A stretch of 25,882 nt of DNA, from positions 1-25,882 of the forward strand of contig DATJIM010000119.1 in assembly GCA_035493195.1 (NCBI GenBank). Direction: 5' to 3'. This stretch comes from Schlegelella_A sp035493195 (GTDB lineage Bacteria > Pseudomonadota > Gammaproteobacteria > Burkholderiales > Burkholderiaceae_C). Made by a program: the position numbers and the translations under genes. The notes beneath the pieces are model-generated. The model ran no database searches and was not told the DNA's origin. It saw nothing but the letters and a program-made list of their open reading frames with translations. The first letter of the stretch is position 1. Each line of letters begins with the position of its first letter. Shown in pieces: positions 15,313 through 23,180 of the stretch.

Positions 15313-16289
15313 CGCCGCTGCAGTTCGAGGCAGCGCACGGCGCGGCGTGGGGCGAGCTCGAGGCAGCGCTCGGGCCGGCGCCGAAAGGAAAGCGCAAGCA
15401 ACCCTCCGACCGCGCACGCATCGCGTCGCTCTACCGCGCCGCGTGCGAGCACCTCGCGCTCGCCGAGGCACGCGAATATCCGGTGTGGCTGATCGAGCGG
15501 CTCGAGGCGCTCACCGCGCGCGGCCACCAGCGGATCTACCGCGAGACCGACTTCGGCCTCGACAAGCTGCGCCGCCTCTTCGTCGTCGACTTCCCCGCCG
15601 CCGTGCGCGCGCACTGGCGCTACGTGCTCATCGCGATGCTCGTGTTCGCCGGGCCGCTCGTCGTCACCGGTCTCGCCGCCTACCTCGATCCCGGCTTCGT
15701 CCTCTCGCTGCACGACGCCGGAACCGTCGCGCAGTACGAGCGGATGTACGGCGACGCCGACGGGCCGATCGGCCGGCGCGGCGCCGACAGCGACTGGGCG
15801 ATGTTCGGCTTCTACGTCTTCAACAACATCCGCATCGCGTTCCAGTGCTTCGCCGGCGGCCTCTTCTTCGGCATCGGCAGCGTCTTCTACCTCGCCTTGA
15901 ACGGCGCTTTCGCAGGCAGCCTCGCCGGCTACGTGACGTGGCGCGGCTACGGCACGAACTTCTATTCGTTCGTCGTCACGCACGGCGCGTTCGAGCTCAC
16001 GGGGATCGTCCTCTCGGGCGCTGCCGGGCTCATGCTCGGCCACGCGCTGCTCGCCCCTGGTCGCCGGTCGCGCGTCGCCGCGCTCGCCGATGCGGCACGG
16101 CGCGCGATCGTCATCGTCTACGGCATGACCGCGATGTTTCTCGTCGCCGCCGCGCTCGAGGCGTTCTGGTCGTCGGCGCGCTGGGTTCCCGCCGAAGTGA
16201 AGTTCGCGGTCGGCGGCGCGTGCTGGCTCGCCGTCGTCGCCTACTTCGCGCTGCAAGGGCGCTCGCGAGCCGTGGCGCTGCCGCGATGA
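15309..16289 (+). CDS. Stage II sporulation protein M-like (SpoIIM/DUF95) membrane protein
   Basis: A 326-residue protein. The N-terminal ~110 residues are soluble and Arg-rich. The SpoIIM domain follows, with helices near 110-130, 175-200, 205-225, 235-260 and 270-320 and the family signatures NNIRIAFQCFAGGLFFGIGS and THGAFELTGIVLSGAAGLMLGHALLAPG. In Bacillus, SpoIIM works with SpoIID and SpoIIP in engulfment. This organism shows no sporulation genes here, and SpoIIM relatives are common in non-sporulating bacteria next to RDD and MoxR genes. It is therefore likely a structural member of the same membrane complex. Its start overlaps RDD-2 and its stop overlaps the next gene, each by 4 nt. 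Confidence 0.87.
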   Translation: MTPLQFEAAHGAAWGELEAALGPAPKGKRKQPSDRARIASLYRAACEHLALAEAREYPVWLIERLEALTARGHQRIYRETDFGLDKLRRLFVVDFPAAVRAHWRYVLIAMLVFAGPLVVTGLAAYLDPGFVLSLHDAGTVAQYERMYGDADGPIGRRGADSDWAMFGFYVFNNIRIAFQCFAGGLFFGIGSVFYLALNGAFAGSLAGYVTWRGYGTNFYSFVVTHGAFELTGIVLSGAAGLMLGHALLAPGRRSRVAALADAARRAIVIVYGMTAMFLVAAALEAFWSSARWVPAEVKFAVGGACWLAVVAYFALQGRSRAVALPR

Positions 16290-17023
16290 AGGTCGACGCG
16301 ATCCGCCTCGATTTGCGGCCGCGCAGCATGTTCGAGGCCGCCGACCTCGGCGTGCGCCTCGTCTCCGCGCACCGCCGCTCGGTGTGGACGGCGTGCGCGC
16401 CGGTCTACGCGCTCGTCCTCGCGACCTCTGCGCTCGCGCTGCCGCTCGGCGTCGGCTGGGCGGTGCTCGTGCTGGTCTGTCTGAAGCCGTGGTTCGACCG
16501 CTCGGTGCTGTTCGTCCTCGCGCGTGCGACGTTCGGCGAGGACACGCGCTTCGCCGACGTCTGGGCGAACCGTCGCGCCGTCTGGTGGCGAGGCCTCGTC
16601 GACGCGCTGACGATCCGGCGCCTGTCGCCATGGCGCTCGTACGTTCAGCCCGTGCTGCAGCTCGAAGGCCAGCGCGGCAAGGCGCGCCGCCAGCGGATTG
16701 CGCTCATCCTCGGCTCGCACCGCGGCGCCGCGCTCGCGATGCAGAGCGCATTCGCGTCGGTCGAGGCGTTCGTCGCGCTCGGCGCGTTCCTGCTCGCGAG
16801 CTGGCTCGTCCCCGGCGACGAGCAGCGGCCGTCGGTGTTCGACTTGCTCGTCAACGGCGGCGACGCGTGGACGGTCGCGTACCTGATCGCGTGCTTCGCG
16901 GCGACGGTGCTCGTCGTCGAGCCGTTCTTCGTCGGCGCCGGCTTCGCGATGTACCTGAACCGCCGCGTCGAGCTCGAAGCGTGGGACATCGAACAGGAGT
17001 TCCGCATTGCGTTCGCGCGCTGA
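16286..17023 (+). CDS. Uncharacterised multi-pass membrane protein of the MoxR/DUF58 cluster
   Basis: A 245-residue protein. Hydrophobic segments lie near residues 36-66, 150-172 and 195-222. A basic loop between them (FADVWANRRAVWWRGLVDALTIRRLSPWRSYVQPVLQLEGQRGKARRQR) is rich in Trp and Arg. The C-terminus (MYLNRRVELEAWDIEQEFRIAF) is conserved in appearance with proteins encoded between spoIIM and DUF4129 genes in other proteobacteria, but I do not recognise a named domain. It overlaps SpoIIM by 4 nt and the DUF4129 gene by 17 nt. No enzyme motifs are visible. By position it should be an inner-membrane partner of the complex. Confidence 0.82.
   Translation: MKVDAIRLDLRPRSMFEAADLGVRLVSAHRRSVWTACAPVYALVLATSALALPLGVGWAVLVLVCLKPWFDRSVLFVLARATFGEDTRFADVWANRRAVWWRGLVDALTIRRLSPWRSYVQPVLQLEGQRGKARRQRIALILGSHRGAALAMQSAFASVEAFVALGAFLLASWLVPGDEQRPSVFDLLVNGGDAWTVAYLIACFAATVLVVEPFFVGAGFAMYLNRRVELEAWDIEQEFRIAFAR
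16995..16999 (+). promoter_or_regulatory. Ribosome-binding site that fixes a TTG start
   Basis: AGGAG lies 7 nt before the TTG at 17007, inside the 3' end of the preceding gene. The frame has no better ATG/GTG before the signal peptide, so the DUF4129 protein most likely starts at this TTG. Confidence 0.6.
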
Positions 17024-17798
17024 CGTCGTGCTCGGCCGCGTCGCACGCGCGTCGCTCGCGGTCGTGTGCCTCGCGGCGGCGCTCGCGGCGACGCCAGCGC
17101 GCGCGCAATCGGCGTCGGCGCCGCAGGCCGTCCGCCAGCGCGCCGACGTCGCGGCGATCGAGGCCGCGGCGTCCGCGGTCCGCGCCGACATCGACCTCGG
17201 CGGAGTCCGCACCATGCGCACCTGGCGCTTCAAGAAGCACGGCAGCGCGGAGCCGGTGTCTCCCGATCCGTTCTGGCTCGACCTGGCGCGTTGGCTCGCC
17301 GAGGGCGGTCGCGGCCTCGTCTGGCTGCTCGGCGCAGCCGCGGTCGTCGCCGCGCTCGTGACCGCGCGTCGCTGGCTCGCGATCCACGGCGATGCGCTGC
17401 GCAGCCGCGGCGCGCGGCTGCCGAGCCACGTCCGCGAGCTCGACATCCGGCCGGAAACGCTGCCCGCGGACATTGGCGCCGCGGTGCGCGCGCTCTGGGT
17501 CGCCGGCGAGCGGCGCGCGGCGCTGTCGCTGCTCTACCGCGGAACACTGTCGCGGCTCGTCCATTCGTATCACGTCGCGATCGGCGACGCGAGCACCGAA
17601 GGCGACTGCATCCGCCTCGCGCGCGCCGCGCTGCCGACCGAGCGCGGCGACTTCGTCGCGGCGCTGGTCGGCGCGTGGCAGCTCGCGGTGTACGGCGACC
17701 GGCCGCTCGCGAACGAGCACGTGCTTCGCCTGTGCGACGACTTCGACCGCATGCTGCCCGCGCTCGCGAGCGCGGCACCGGCAGGCGAGCGCCGATGA
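17007..17798 (+). CDS. DUF4129 domain-containing membrane protein
   Basis: A 263-residue protein from a TTG start. An N-terminal signal sequence (residues 12-34, ending ATPARAQ) is followed by a short periplasmic segment, a transmembrane helix at about 100-120 (GLVWLLGAAAVVAALV), then a cytoplasmic DUF4129 domain. Its hallmarks are ERRAALSLLYRGTLSRLVHSYHVAIGDASTEGDCIRLA and WQLAVYGDRPLANEHVLRLCDDFDRML. DUF4129 is frequently encoded beside transglutaminase-like or MoxR/DUF58 genes; its biochemical role is not known. Start choice rests on AGGAG 7 nt upstream. It overlaps the upstream gene by 17 nt and the DUF4350 gene by 4 nt, indicating coupled translation. Confidence 0.86.
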   Translation: MRSRADVVLGRVARASLAVVCLAAALAATPARAQSASAPQAVRQRADVAAIEAAASAVRADIDLGGVRTMRTWRFKKHGSAEPVSPDPFWLDLARWLAEGGRGLVWLLGAAAVVAALVTARRWLAIHGDALRSRGARLPSHVRELDIRPETLPADIGAAVRALWVAGERRAALSLLYRGTLSRLVHSYHVAIGDASTEGDCIRLARAALPTERGDFVAALVGAWQLAVYGDRPLANEHVLRLCDDFDRMLPALASAAPAGERR

Positions 17799-19093
17799 GC
17801 GATCGCGCGCGCTGGGGCGTGCGGGCGCTCGTCGCGGCGCTCGTCGTCGCGCTCGTGATCTGGATCCAGCGATCGATCGAATGGGTCGACGTGCCGTTCC
17901 CGGTTCCGCCGCAAGGCGAGGCCGCGCGCGATCCGTTCTATGCCGCCAAGCGGCTCGCCGAGCGCCTGGGCGCGAGTGTCACGACGGTGCGCAACTTCGA
18001 CCAGCTGCCGCCGCCGGGAGCGACGCTCGTCCTCGCGTCGTACCGCTGGGCGATGTTTCCCGGACGCGAGCAGGCGCTCGAGCGCTGGGTGCGCGCCGGC
18101 GGCCATCTCGTCGCGCTGCAGCGCGCGTGGTCGGTCGATGCCGAGGCGCCCGGGTGGGTGCAGATCAAGAGCAGCATGCCGCCGCGGCCGGGCTCCAGCT
18201 CGCACTCCGAGTCGCCTCGGCCGGAAGGCACGGCATCGGCGCCTCCCGCCGAAGTTGCTCCTGCTTCCGCCGCCGCCTCGGACCCGCTCGCCGGCATCGC
18301 CCGCCTGCTCGCGCCGCCATGCGCGCGCTACGTCGAGCCCGACGCGAGCGAGGGCGCGTACGGCGCGCCGCGCGGGTACGGCGTCTGCGGCTGGCCGTCG
18401 CGCATCCTGCGCGCGGCGACGCCTCGCTGGCAGCTGGTCGGAGCGAGCGGCGTGGTCGCGGTGCGCGTCGCGCTCGGCGCGGGCGACGTGACGAGCAACG
18501 CGATCGAAGGCTCGTTCACCAACCAGTCGCTGCTGCGCGACGACGGCGCGCTCGCCTTTGCCGCGATGCTGCAGCTCGCGCCGGGTGACCGCGTCTGGTT
18601 CGTCGTCGACGAGGCACGCGCGCCGTTGCTCTCGCTGCTCTGGCAGCACGGCGCGCCGGCGATCGTGCTCGCGCTGGCCGCACTGGGTCTCGCGCTCTGG
18701 CGCGGCGGTGCGCGCTTCGGCCCGCGCCTGCTCGACGCGCCGCTCGCCCGCCGCTCGATCGGCGAGCAGGTCCGGCGCACCGCGGCGTTCGTCGCCGGCG
18801 GCGGCGGCGCCGCGCTGCATGCGGCGAGCGTTCGTGCGCTCGACGACGAGGCGCGCCGCTCGATCGCCAACTACGCAGGCCTGCTCGCGCGCAGCGAGCG
18901 CAGCGACGCGATCGCGAAGAAGACCGGCGACGATCCGGCCGCGCTCGCCGCGGCGATGGCGCCGCACCCGAACGCCGGCCGCAAGCGCATCGCGGCCGCG
19001 ATCCATCGGCTCGAGCGCGCGCGCCGCGTGCTCGCCGCCGGTGGCCGCCGACTTTCCCACCGACCTGCGTCCGTCGACGCAAGCCCACCATGA
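17795..19093 (+). CDS. DUF4350 domain-containing membrane protein
   Basis: A 432-residue protein with one N-terminal helix (residues 9-25) and a second near 286-306 (APAIVLALAALGLALW). Between them is the DUF4350 region, which resembles a class I glutamine-amidotransferase-like fold: DPFYAAKRLAERLGASVTTVRNFDQLPPPGATLVLASYRWAMFPGREQALERWVRAGGHLVAL. A Pro/Ser/Ala-rich insert at about 128-165 looks like a flexible linker. The cytoplasmic C-terminus (SIGEQVRRTAAFVAGGGG, then a helical Arg-rich end) may contact the MoxR ATPase. Members are found mainly with MoxR and DUF58. No catalytic triad is obvious, so an enzymatic role is not claimed. It overlaps both neighbours by 4 nt. Confidence 0.85.
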   Translation: MSDRARWGVRALVAALVVALVIWIQRSIEWVDVPFPVPPQGEAARDPFYAAKRLAERLGASVTTVRNFDQLPPPGATLVLASYRWAMFPGREQALERWVRAGGHLVALQRAWSVDAEAPGWVQIKSSMPPRPGSSSHSESPRPEGTASAPPAEVAPASAAASDPLAGIARLLAPPCARYVEPDASEGAYGAPRGYGVCGWPSRILRAATPRWQLVGASGVVAVRVALGAGDVTSNAIEGSFTNQSLLRDDGALAFAAMLQLAPGDRVWFVVDEARAPLLSLLWQHGAPAIVLALAALGLALWRGGARFGPRLLDAPLARRSIGEQVRRTAAFVAGGGGAALHAASVRALDDEARRSIANYAGLLARSERSDAIAKKTGDDPAALAAAMAPHPNAGRKRIAAAIHRLERARRVLAAGGRRLSHRPASVDASPP

Positions 19094-20085
19094 GCACGAC
19101 TCCTCCTGCGACCTTCGAGAGCGCTGCGTCGACCCTGCAGCGACTGCGCGACGAGATTGGCAAGGCGATGGTCGGCCAGCGCGACATCGTCGAGCTGCTG
19201 CTGATCGCGATCATCGCGTCCGGACACGTCCTGATCGAAGGCGTCCCCGGCCTCGGCAAGACGCTGCTCGCGCGCGCGCTCGCGCGCTCGATCGCCTTGC
19301 GCTACGCCCGCATCCAGTTCACGCCCGACATGCTGCCGTCGGACATCACCGGACACGCCGTGCTCGACCCGGCGCCGGCCGGCAGCGGAACGATGGCGGC
19401 CTTGCGCATCCGCCGCGGCCCGGTCTTCACCAACGTGCTGCTCGCCGACGAGATCAACCGCGCGCCGGCGAAGACGCAGGCGGCGCTGCTCGAGGTGATG
19501 CAGGAGTACCAGGTGACGCTCGAAGGCGAGACGCACCGGCTCGAGCGTCCGTTTTTCGTGCTCGCGACGCAGAACCCGGTCGAAACCGAAGGCACGTATC
19601 CGTTGCCGGAGGCGCAGCTCGACCGTTTCCTGCTCAAGCTCGAGATCGGCTATCCGTCGCACCGTGACGAGGCCGCGATCGTCGTGCGGACGACGCACGG
19701 CCAGCGCGGCGAGCAGCTGCCGCTCGAGGGGGTCGCCGAGTGCGTCGACGCGCGCGAGCTGCTCGCGCTGCAGGACCTCGCGTCGGCGGTCCGCGTCGAC
19801 GAGCGGGTGATCGACTACGCGGTGCGGATCGGCCGGGCGACGCGCGGCGGCCTCGGCCTCGCCGCCGGCGCCGGCCCGCGCGGCGCGATCGCGATGGTGC
19901 GCGCGGCGCGCGCCGCGGCGCTCGTCGCCGGCCGCGACTTCGTCACCCCCGACGACGTCAAGCGCTGCGCGTTGCCTGCGCTTCGCCACCGCGTCCTGCT
20001 CGCTCCCGACGCGCAGCTCGAAGGCCGCCGCGTCGACGACCTGCTCGCCGAGCTGCTCGCGACGGTCGAGGCGCCGCGGCTCTGA
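19090..20085 (+). CDS. MoxR family AAA+ ATPase
   Basis: A 331-residue MoxR protein. It has MVGQRDIVELLL at the front, Walker A GVPGLGKT (51-58), the MoxR-specific FTPDMLPSDITGH, Walker B VLLADEINRAP (Asp120, Glu121), sensor 1 ATQNP (149-153) and the arginine-finger stretch PEAQLDRFLLK (Arg159). The C-terminal lid (GASPR-like GAGPRGAIAMVRAARAAAL) includes sensor 2. MoxR ATPases act as chaperones that insert cofactors or assemble and activate partner complexes, usually with a VWA or DUF58 protein as adaptor; here that is the next gene. It overlaps DUF4350 by 4 nt and precedes DUF58 by 14 nt. Cytoplasmic; client unknown. Confidence 0.95.
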   Translation: MSTTPPATFESAASTLQRLRDEIGKAMVGQRDIVELLLIAIIASGHVLIEGVPGLGKTLLARALARSIALRYARIQFTPDMLPSDITGHAVLDPAPAGSGTMAALRIRRGPVFTNVLLADEINRAPAKTQAALLEVMQEYQVTLEGETHRLERPFFVLATQNPVETEGTYPLPEAQLDRFLLKLEIGYPSHRDEAAIVVRTTHGQRGEQLPLEGVAECVDARELLALQDLASAVRVDERVIDYAVRIGRATRGGLGLAAGAGPRGAIAMVRAARAAALVAGRDFVTPDDVKRCALPALRHRVLLAPDAQLEGRRVDDLLAELLATVEAPRL

Positions 20086-20099
20086 CGTCGCGCGAAGCG

Positions 20100-21455
20100 A
20101 TGGCCCTCGCGATCCTGCCGAGCCGCGCCGGCGTCGTTCTTGTCGCCCTGCTTGCCGCTGCAGCGACGGTCGCGGCGTTCGCCGGCGTTCCGCTCGCGAC
20201 CGTCGCCGCTGCGAGCGGCGTCGCGGTCGTGCTCTGCCTCGCGATCGTCGCGGTCGACGTCAGCGCGAGCCGGCGCGCATGGCGCGACGCGCCGCTCGTC
20301 TGGCAGCGACGGCTGCCGCCGGCGCTCGCCGTCGGCGTTCGCCGCAAGCTCGAAGCGAACCTCGTCAACGCGGGCAAGCGCCGCTGGCAGGTCGAGGTCT
20401 TCGACCATGTCGACCCGTCGTTCGACGTCGAAGGCCTGCCGGCGCGAAGCACGGTCGCCCCGGAGTCGATGACGACGCTCGCCTACGAGGTTCTGCCGCA
20501 CCGCCGCGGCATCGCCCGCTTCGCGCCAGCCGAGCTGCGCGTGCGCACGATCGGCGGCAGCTGCGAGCTGCGCATCGCTTCGGGCGAAGCGCAGACGCTG
20601 CGCGTCTATCCGAACTTCTCGACCGTCTCGCGCTATGCCTGGCTCGCCGGCGACCGCAGGCTCGCCGAGATCGGCATCAAGAGCTATCCATTGCGCGGCA
20701 GCGGTACCGACTTCAAGCAGCTCGCCGACTACCGGCCTGGAGACGCGATCCGCGACATCGACTGGAAGGCGACACTGCGCCACGGCCGGCCGATCGTCCG
20801 CGAATACCAGGACGAGCGCGACCAGAGCGTCGTCTTCCTGCTCGATTGCGGCCGACGGATGCGTGCCGACGAGAGCGGCGGCCGCGGCGCCAGCCACTTC
20901 GACGCCGCGCTCGAGGCGCTGATGCTGCTCGCCTACGTCGCGCTGAAGGAAGGCGACGAGGTCGGCGCGGTGACGTTCGGCGGCGCCGCCGAGCACGCAC
21001 GCAGCGTCGCGCCGCGCAAGGGCCCACATTCGCTGAACGCGCTGATCGCGGCGCTGCACGACGTCGAGCCGGCGCCGACGCAGCCCGACTACCGCGCAGC
21101 CGCGACCCGCCTCATGCAGACGCTGCACAAGCGCTCGCTCGTCGTCGTCCTCACCAACTTCCGCGAGGAGGACGCCGCCGAGGTCGCGCCGGCGCTCGCG
21201 CTCCTGCGGACGCGCCACCTCGTGCTGCTCGCGAGCCTGCGCGAACGGGCGCTGCGCGAGATCGCCGAGCAGCCGCTCGTCGTCGAACGCGACGCGATCG
21301 AGGTCGCCGGCGCGCACCTCTTCGCGCAGGCGCGCGACGACGCGTTCCGCCGCCTCGCGGCGAAGGATGCGTACCTGCTCGACGTCGAGCCCGAGCACGT
21401 CGCCGTCGAGCTCGTCAACCGCTATCGCGCGATCAAGCGCGCTCAGTTGCTTTGA
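20100..21455 (+). CDS. DUF58 domain-containing protein (VWA-like)
   Basis: A 451-residue protein. Two transmembrane helices lie at about residues 9-28 and 32-53. A beta-rich segment follows, then the DUF58 signature YPLRGSGTDFKQLADYRPGD, IRDIDWKATLRHGRPIVREY (residues 196-226). The VWA-like domain begins VVFLLDCGRRMRADES near 245. The metal-ion motif is DCGRR, not the canonical DxSxS, so classical MIDAS metal binding is doubtful; this DxGR form is common in DUF58. It should be the adaptor partner of the MoxR ATPase. ATG at 20100 follows the MoxR stop by 14 nt. It is the last gene of the eight-gene block; the next gene has its own ribosome site 116 nt away. Confidence 0.92.
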   Translation: MALAILPSRAGVVLVALLAAAATVAAFAGVPLATVAAASGVAVVLCLAIVAVDVSASRRAWRDAPLVWQRRLPPALAVGVRRKLEANLVNAGKRRWQVEVFDHVDPSFDVEGLPARSTVAPESMTTLAYEVLPHRRGIARFAPAELRVRTIGGSCELRIASGEAQTLRVYPNFSTVSRYAWLAGDRRLAEIGIKSYPLRGSGTDFKQLADYRPGDAIRDIDWKATLRHGRPIVREYQDERDQSVVFLLDCGRRMRADESGGRGASHFDAALEALMLLAYVALKEGDEVGAVTFGGAAEHARSVAPRKGPHSLNALIAALHDVEPAPTQPDYRAAATRLMQTLHKRSLVVVLTNFREEDAAEVAPALALLRTRHLVLLASLRERALREIAEQPLVVERDAIEVAGAHLFAQARDDAFRRLAAKDAYLLDVEPEHVAVELVNRYRAIKRAQLL

Positions 21456-21558
21456 TGCTGACGAGAGCCTGACACGACGCGAGCGACCCTGTTCGCAGCG
21501 CATTCATCGCGCTGCATCGCTCGCCTGCGATCTAGGATCGCCGCCTTCCATTGCTCTC

Positions 21559-21564
21559 GGGAGG
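21559..21564 (+). promoter_or_regulatory. Ribosome-binding site deciding the S53 peptidase start
   Basis: GGGAGG lies 7 nt before the ATG at 21572 and so selects that start over a TTG at 21551. A TAGGAT at 21533-21538 is a possible -10 box. The 116-nt gap 21456-21571 therefore probably carries a separate promoter, although no convincing -35 is seen. Confidence 0.55.
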
Positions 21565-21571
21565 TAAAGCC

Positions 21572-23161
21572 ATGGCCACGTCGCGTCACTTCATTCCCGG
21601 CAGCGAGCGCGAGTCGATCGCCGGCGCACGCTCGATCGGCCCCGTCGCGCCAGAGGAACGGATCGAGGTCTCGGTGCTCGTGCGACAGAAGCCGGGCGCA
21701 CGCGCACCCGAAGAGACGCTCGGCGATCAGCTGCCGCGCGAGCGAAGCTATCCGAGCCGCGACTCCTACGCCGCGGCGCACGGCGCCGCCGCCGACGACC
21801 TCGCCAAGGTCGCCGCCTTCGCGCATGCGCACGCGCTCGTCGTCGTCGAATCGAACGCGGCGCGGCGCACCGTCGTGCTGAGCGGCACTGCAGCGCAGAT
21901 GGCGGCGGCATTCGACGTCCGACTGCACCAGTACGAGCACGACCAGGGAACCTACCGCGGCAGGAGCGGACCGATCTCGGTGCCGGCCGACCTCGCCGGC
22001 ATCGTCGAGGGCGTGTTCGGCCTCGACGACCGGCCGCAAGCGACGCCGCACTTCCAGATCCTCGAGCCGACGTCGGGAGCGATCGTCGCGCGCGCCGCGA
22101 CCGCGTCGTTCACGCCGCCGCAGCTCGCCAAGCTGTACGAGTTCCCGGCCGGCGCCGACGGCAGCGGCGAATGCATCGGCATCGTCGAGCTCGGTGGCGG
22201 CTTCCGCCCCGCCGATCTCAAGACCTACTTCCACGCGCTCAAGCTGCCGGTGCCGACCGTCAAGGCGGTGAGCGTCGACGGCGGCCGCAACGCGCCGTCG
22301 ACCGCGGACAGCGCCGACGGCGAGGTCATGCTCGACATCGAGGTCGCGGCGGCGCTCGCGCCGAAAGCGACGATCGTCGTCTACTTCGCGCCCAACACGA
22401 GCAAGGGCTTCCTCGACGCGATCACGACCGCGGTGCACGACGCGACCAACAAGCCGTCGGTGATCTCGATCAGCTGGGGCGCGTCGGAGTCGTCGTGGAC
22501 GACGCAGGCGATGACGCAGTTCGATCACGCATTTCGCGACGCCGCGGCGATGGGCGTCACGGTCTGCTGCGCTGCCGGCGACAACGGCTCCGCCGACGCC
22601 GTGAGCGACGGCAAGCCGCACGTCGACTTCCCGGCGTCGAGCCCGTACGCGCTCGGCTGCGGCGGCACGAAGCTGACGGCGTCGGGCAGCGCGATCACCA
22701 ACGAGGTCGTCTGGAACGAGAACGCGAAGACGAGCGCGACCGGCGGCGGCGTCAGCACGTTCTTCGCGCTGCCGGCGTGGCAGAAGAAGGCGAAGGTGCC
22801 GACGCTCGCCGGCGGCAAGACCGGCCGCGGCGTTCCCGACGTCGCGGGCGACGCTGACCCGAACACCGGCTACCAGGTGCGCGTCGACGGCAAGAACCTC
22901 ATCATCGGCGGCACGAGCGCAGTCGCGCCGCTCTGGGCGGGGCTCGTCGCGCTCTGCAACCAGAAGCTCGGCCGGCCGGTCGGCTATCTCAACCCGCTGC
23001 TCTACGGTTCGCTCGCCGGCAAGGGTCTGTTTCGCGACATCCGCGAAGGCAACAACGGCAGCTACGAGGCGCGGAGCGGCTGGGATCCGTGCACCGGCTG
23101 GGGCTCGCCGATCGGCGCGAAGCTGCTGCAGGCGCTCGCCGGCACGACCCCGCCGGCGTAG
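21572..23161 (+). CDS. S53 family peptidase (kumamolisin/sedolisin-like) with pro-domain
   Basis: A 529-residue serine-carboxyl peptidase. The N-terminal pro-kumamolisin domain covers about residues 1-160 (RIEVSVLVRQKPGA, then SNAARRTVVLSGTAAQMAAAFDVRLHQYE). The catalytic domain follows from about 178 (FTPPQLAKLYEFP). Catalytic residues by family pattern are Glu251 and Asp255 (GEVMLDIEV), oxyanion Asp337 (CCAAGDNGSAD) and nucleophile Ser449 (GGTSAVAPLWAG). The C-terminal calcium site is visible as Asp489-Ile490, GNNGSYEARSGWD and GWGSP. Such enzymes are acid-active endopeptidases that self-cleave the pro-domain. No Sec or Tat signal peptide is present, as in Bacillus kumamolisin, so the export route is open. 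It has its own ribosome site and converges on uvrD, ending 19 nt before it. Confidence 0.94.
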   Translation: MATSRHFIPGSERESIAGARSIGPVAPEERIEVSVLVRQKPGARAPEETLGDQLPRERSYPSRDSYAAAHGAAADDLAKVAAFAHAHALVVVESNAARRTVVLSGTAAQMAAAFDVRLHQYEHDQGTYRGRSGPISVPADLAGIVEGVFGLDDRPQATPHFQILEPTSGAIVARAATASFTPPQLAKLYEFPAGADGSGECIGIVELGGGFRPADLKTYFHALKLPVPTVKAVSVDGGRNAPSTADSADGEVMLDIEVAAALAPKATIVVYFAPNTSKGFLDAITTAVHDATNKPSVISISWGASESSWTTQAMTQFDHAFRDAAAMGVTVCCAAGDNGSADAVSDGKPHVDFPASSPYALGCGGTKLTASGSAITNEVVWNENAKTSATGGGVSTFFALPAWQKKAKVPTLAGGKTGRGVPDVAGDADPNTGYQVRVDGKNLIIGGTSAVAPLWAGLVALCNQKLGRPVGYLNPLLYGSLAGKGLFRDIREGNNGSYEARSGWDPCTGWGSPIGAKLLQALAGTTPPA

Positions 23162-23180
23162 CGCACGCGGCGCCGGTCGC

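Noticed and set aside
15309..16289. SpoIIM-like gene as evidence of a spore-forming organism
   Set aside because: SpoIIM/DUF95 relatives are widespread in non-sporulating bacteria with RDD and MoxR neighbours, and no other sporulation gene is present.
21456..21571. Small RNA or riboswitch between DUF58 and the S53 peptidase
   Set aside because: No stable long stem or conserved motif was seen; a short promoter and ribosome site explain the gap.
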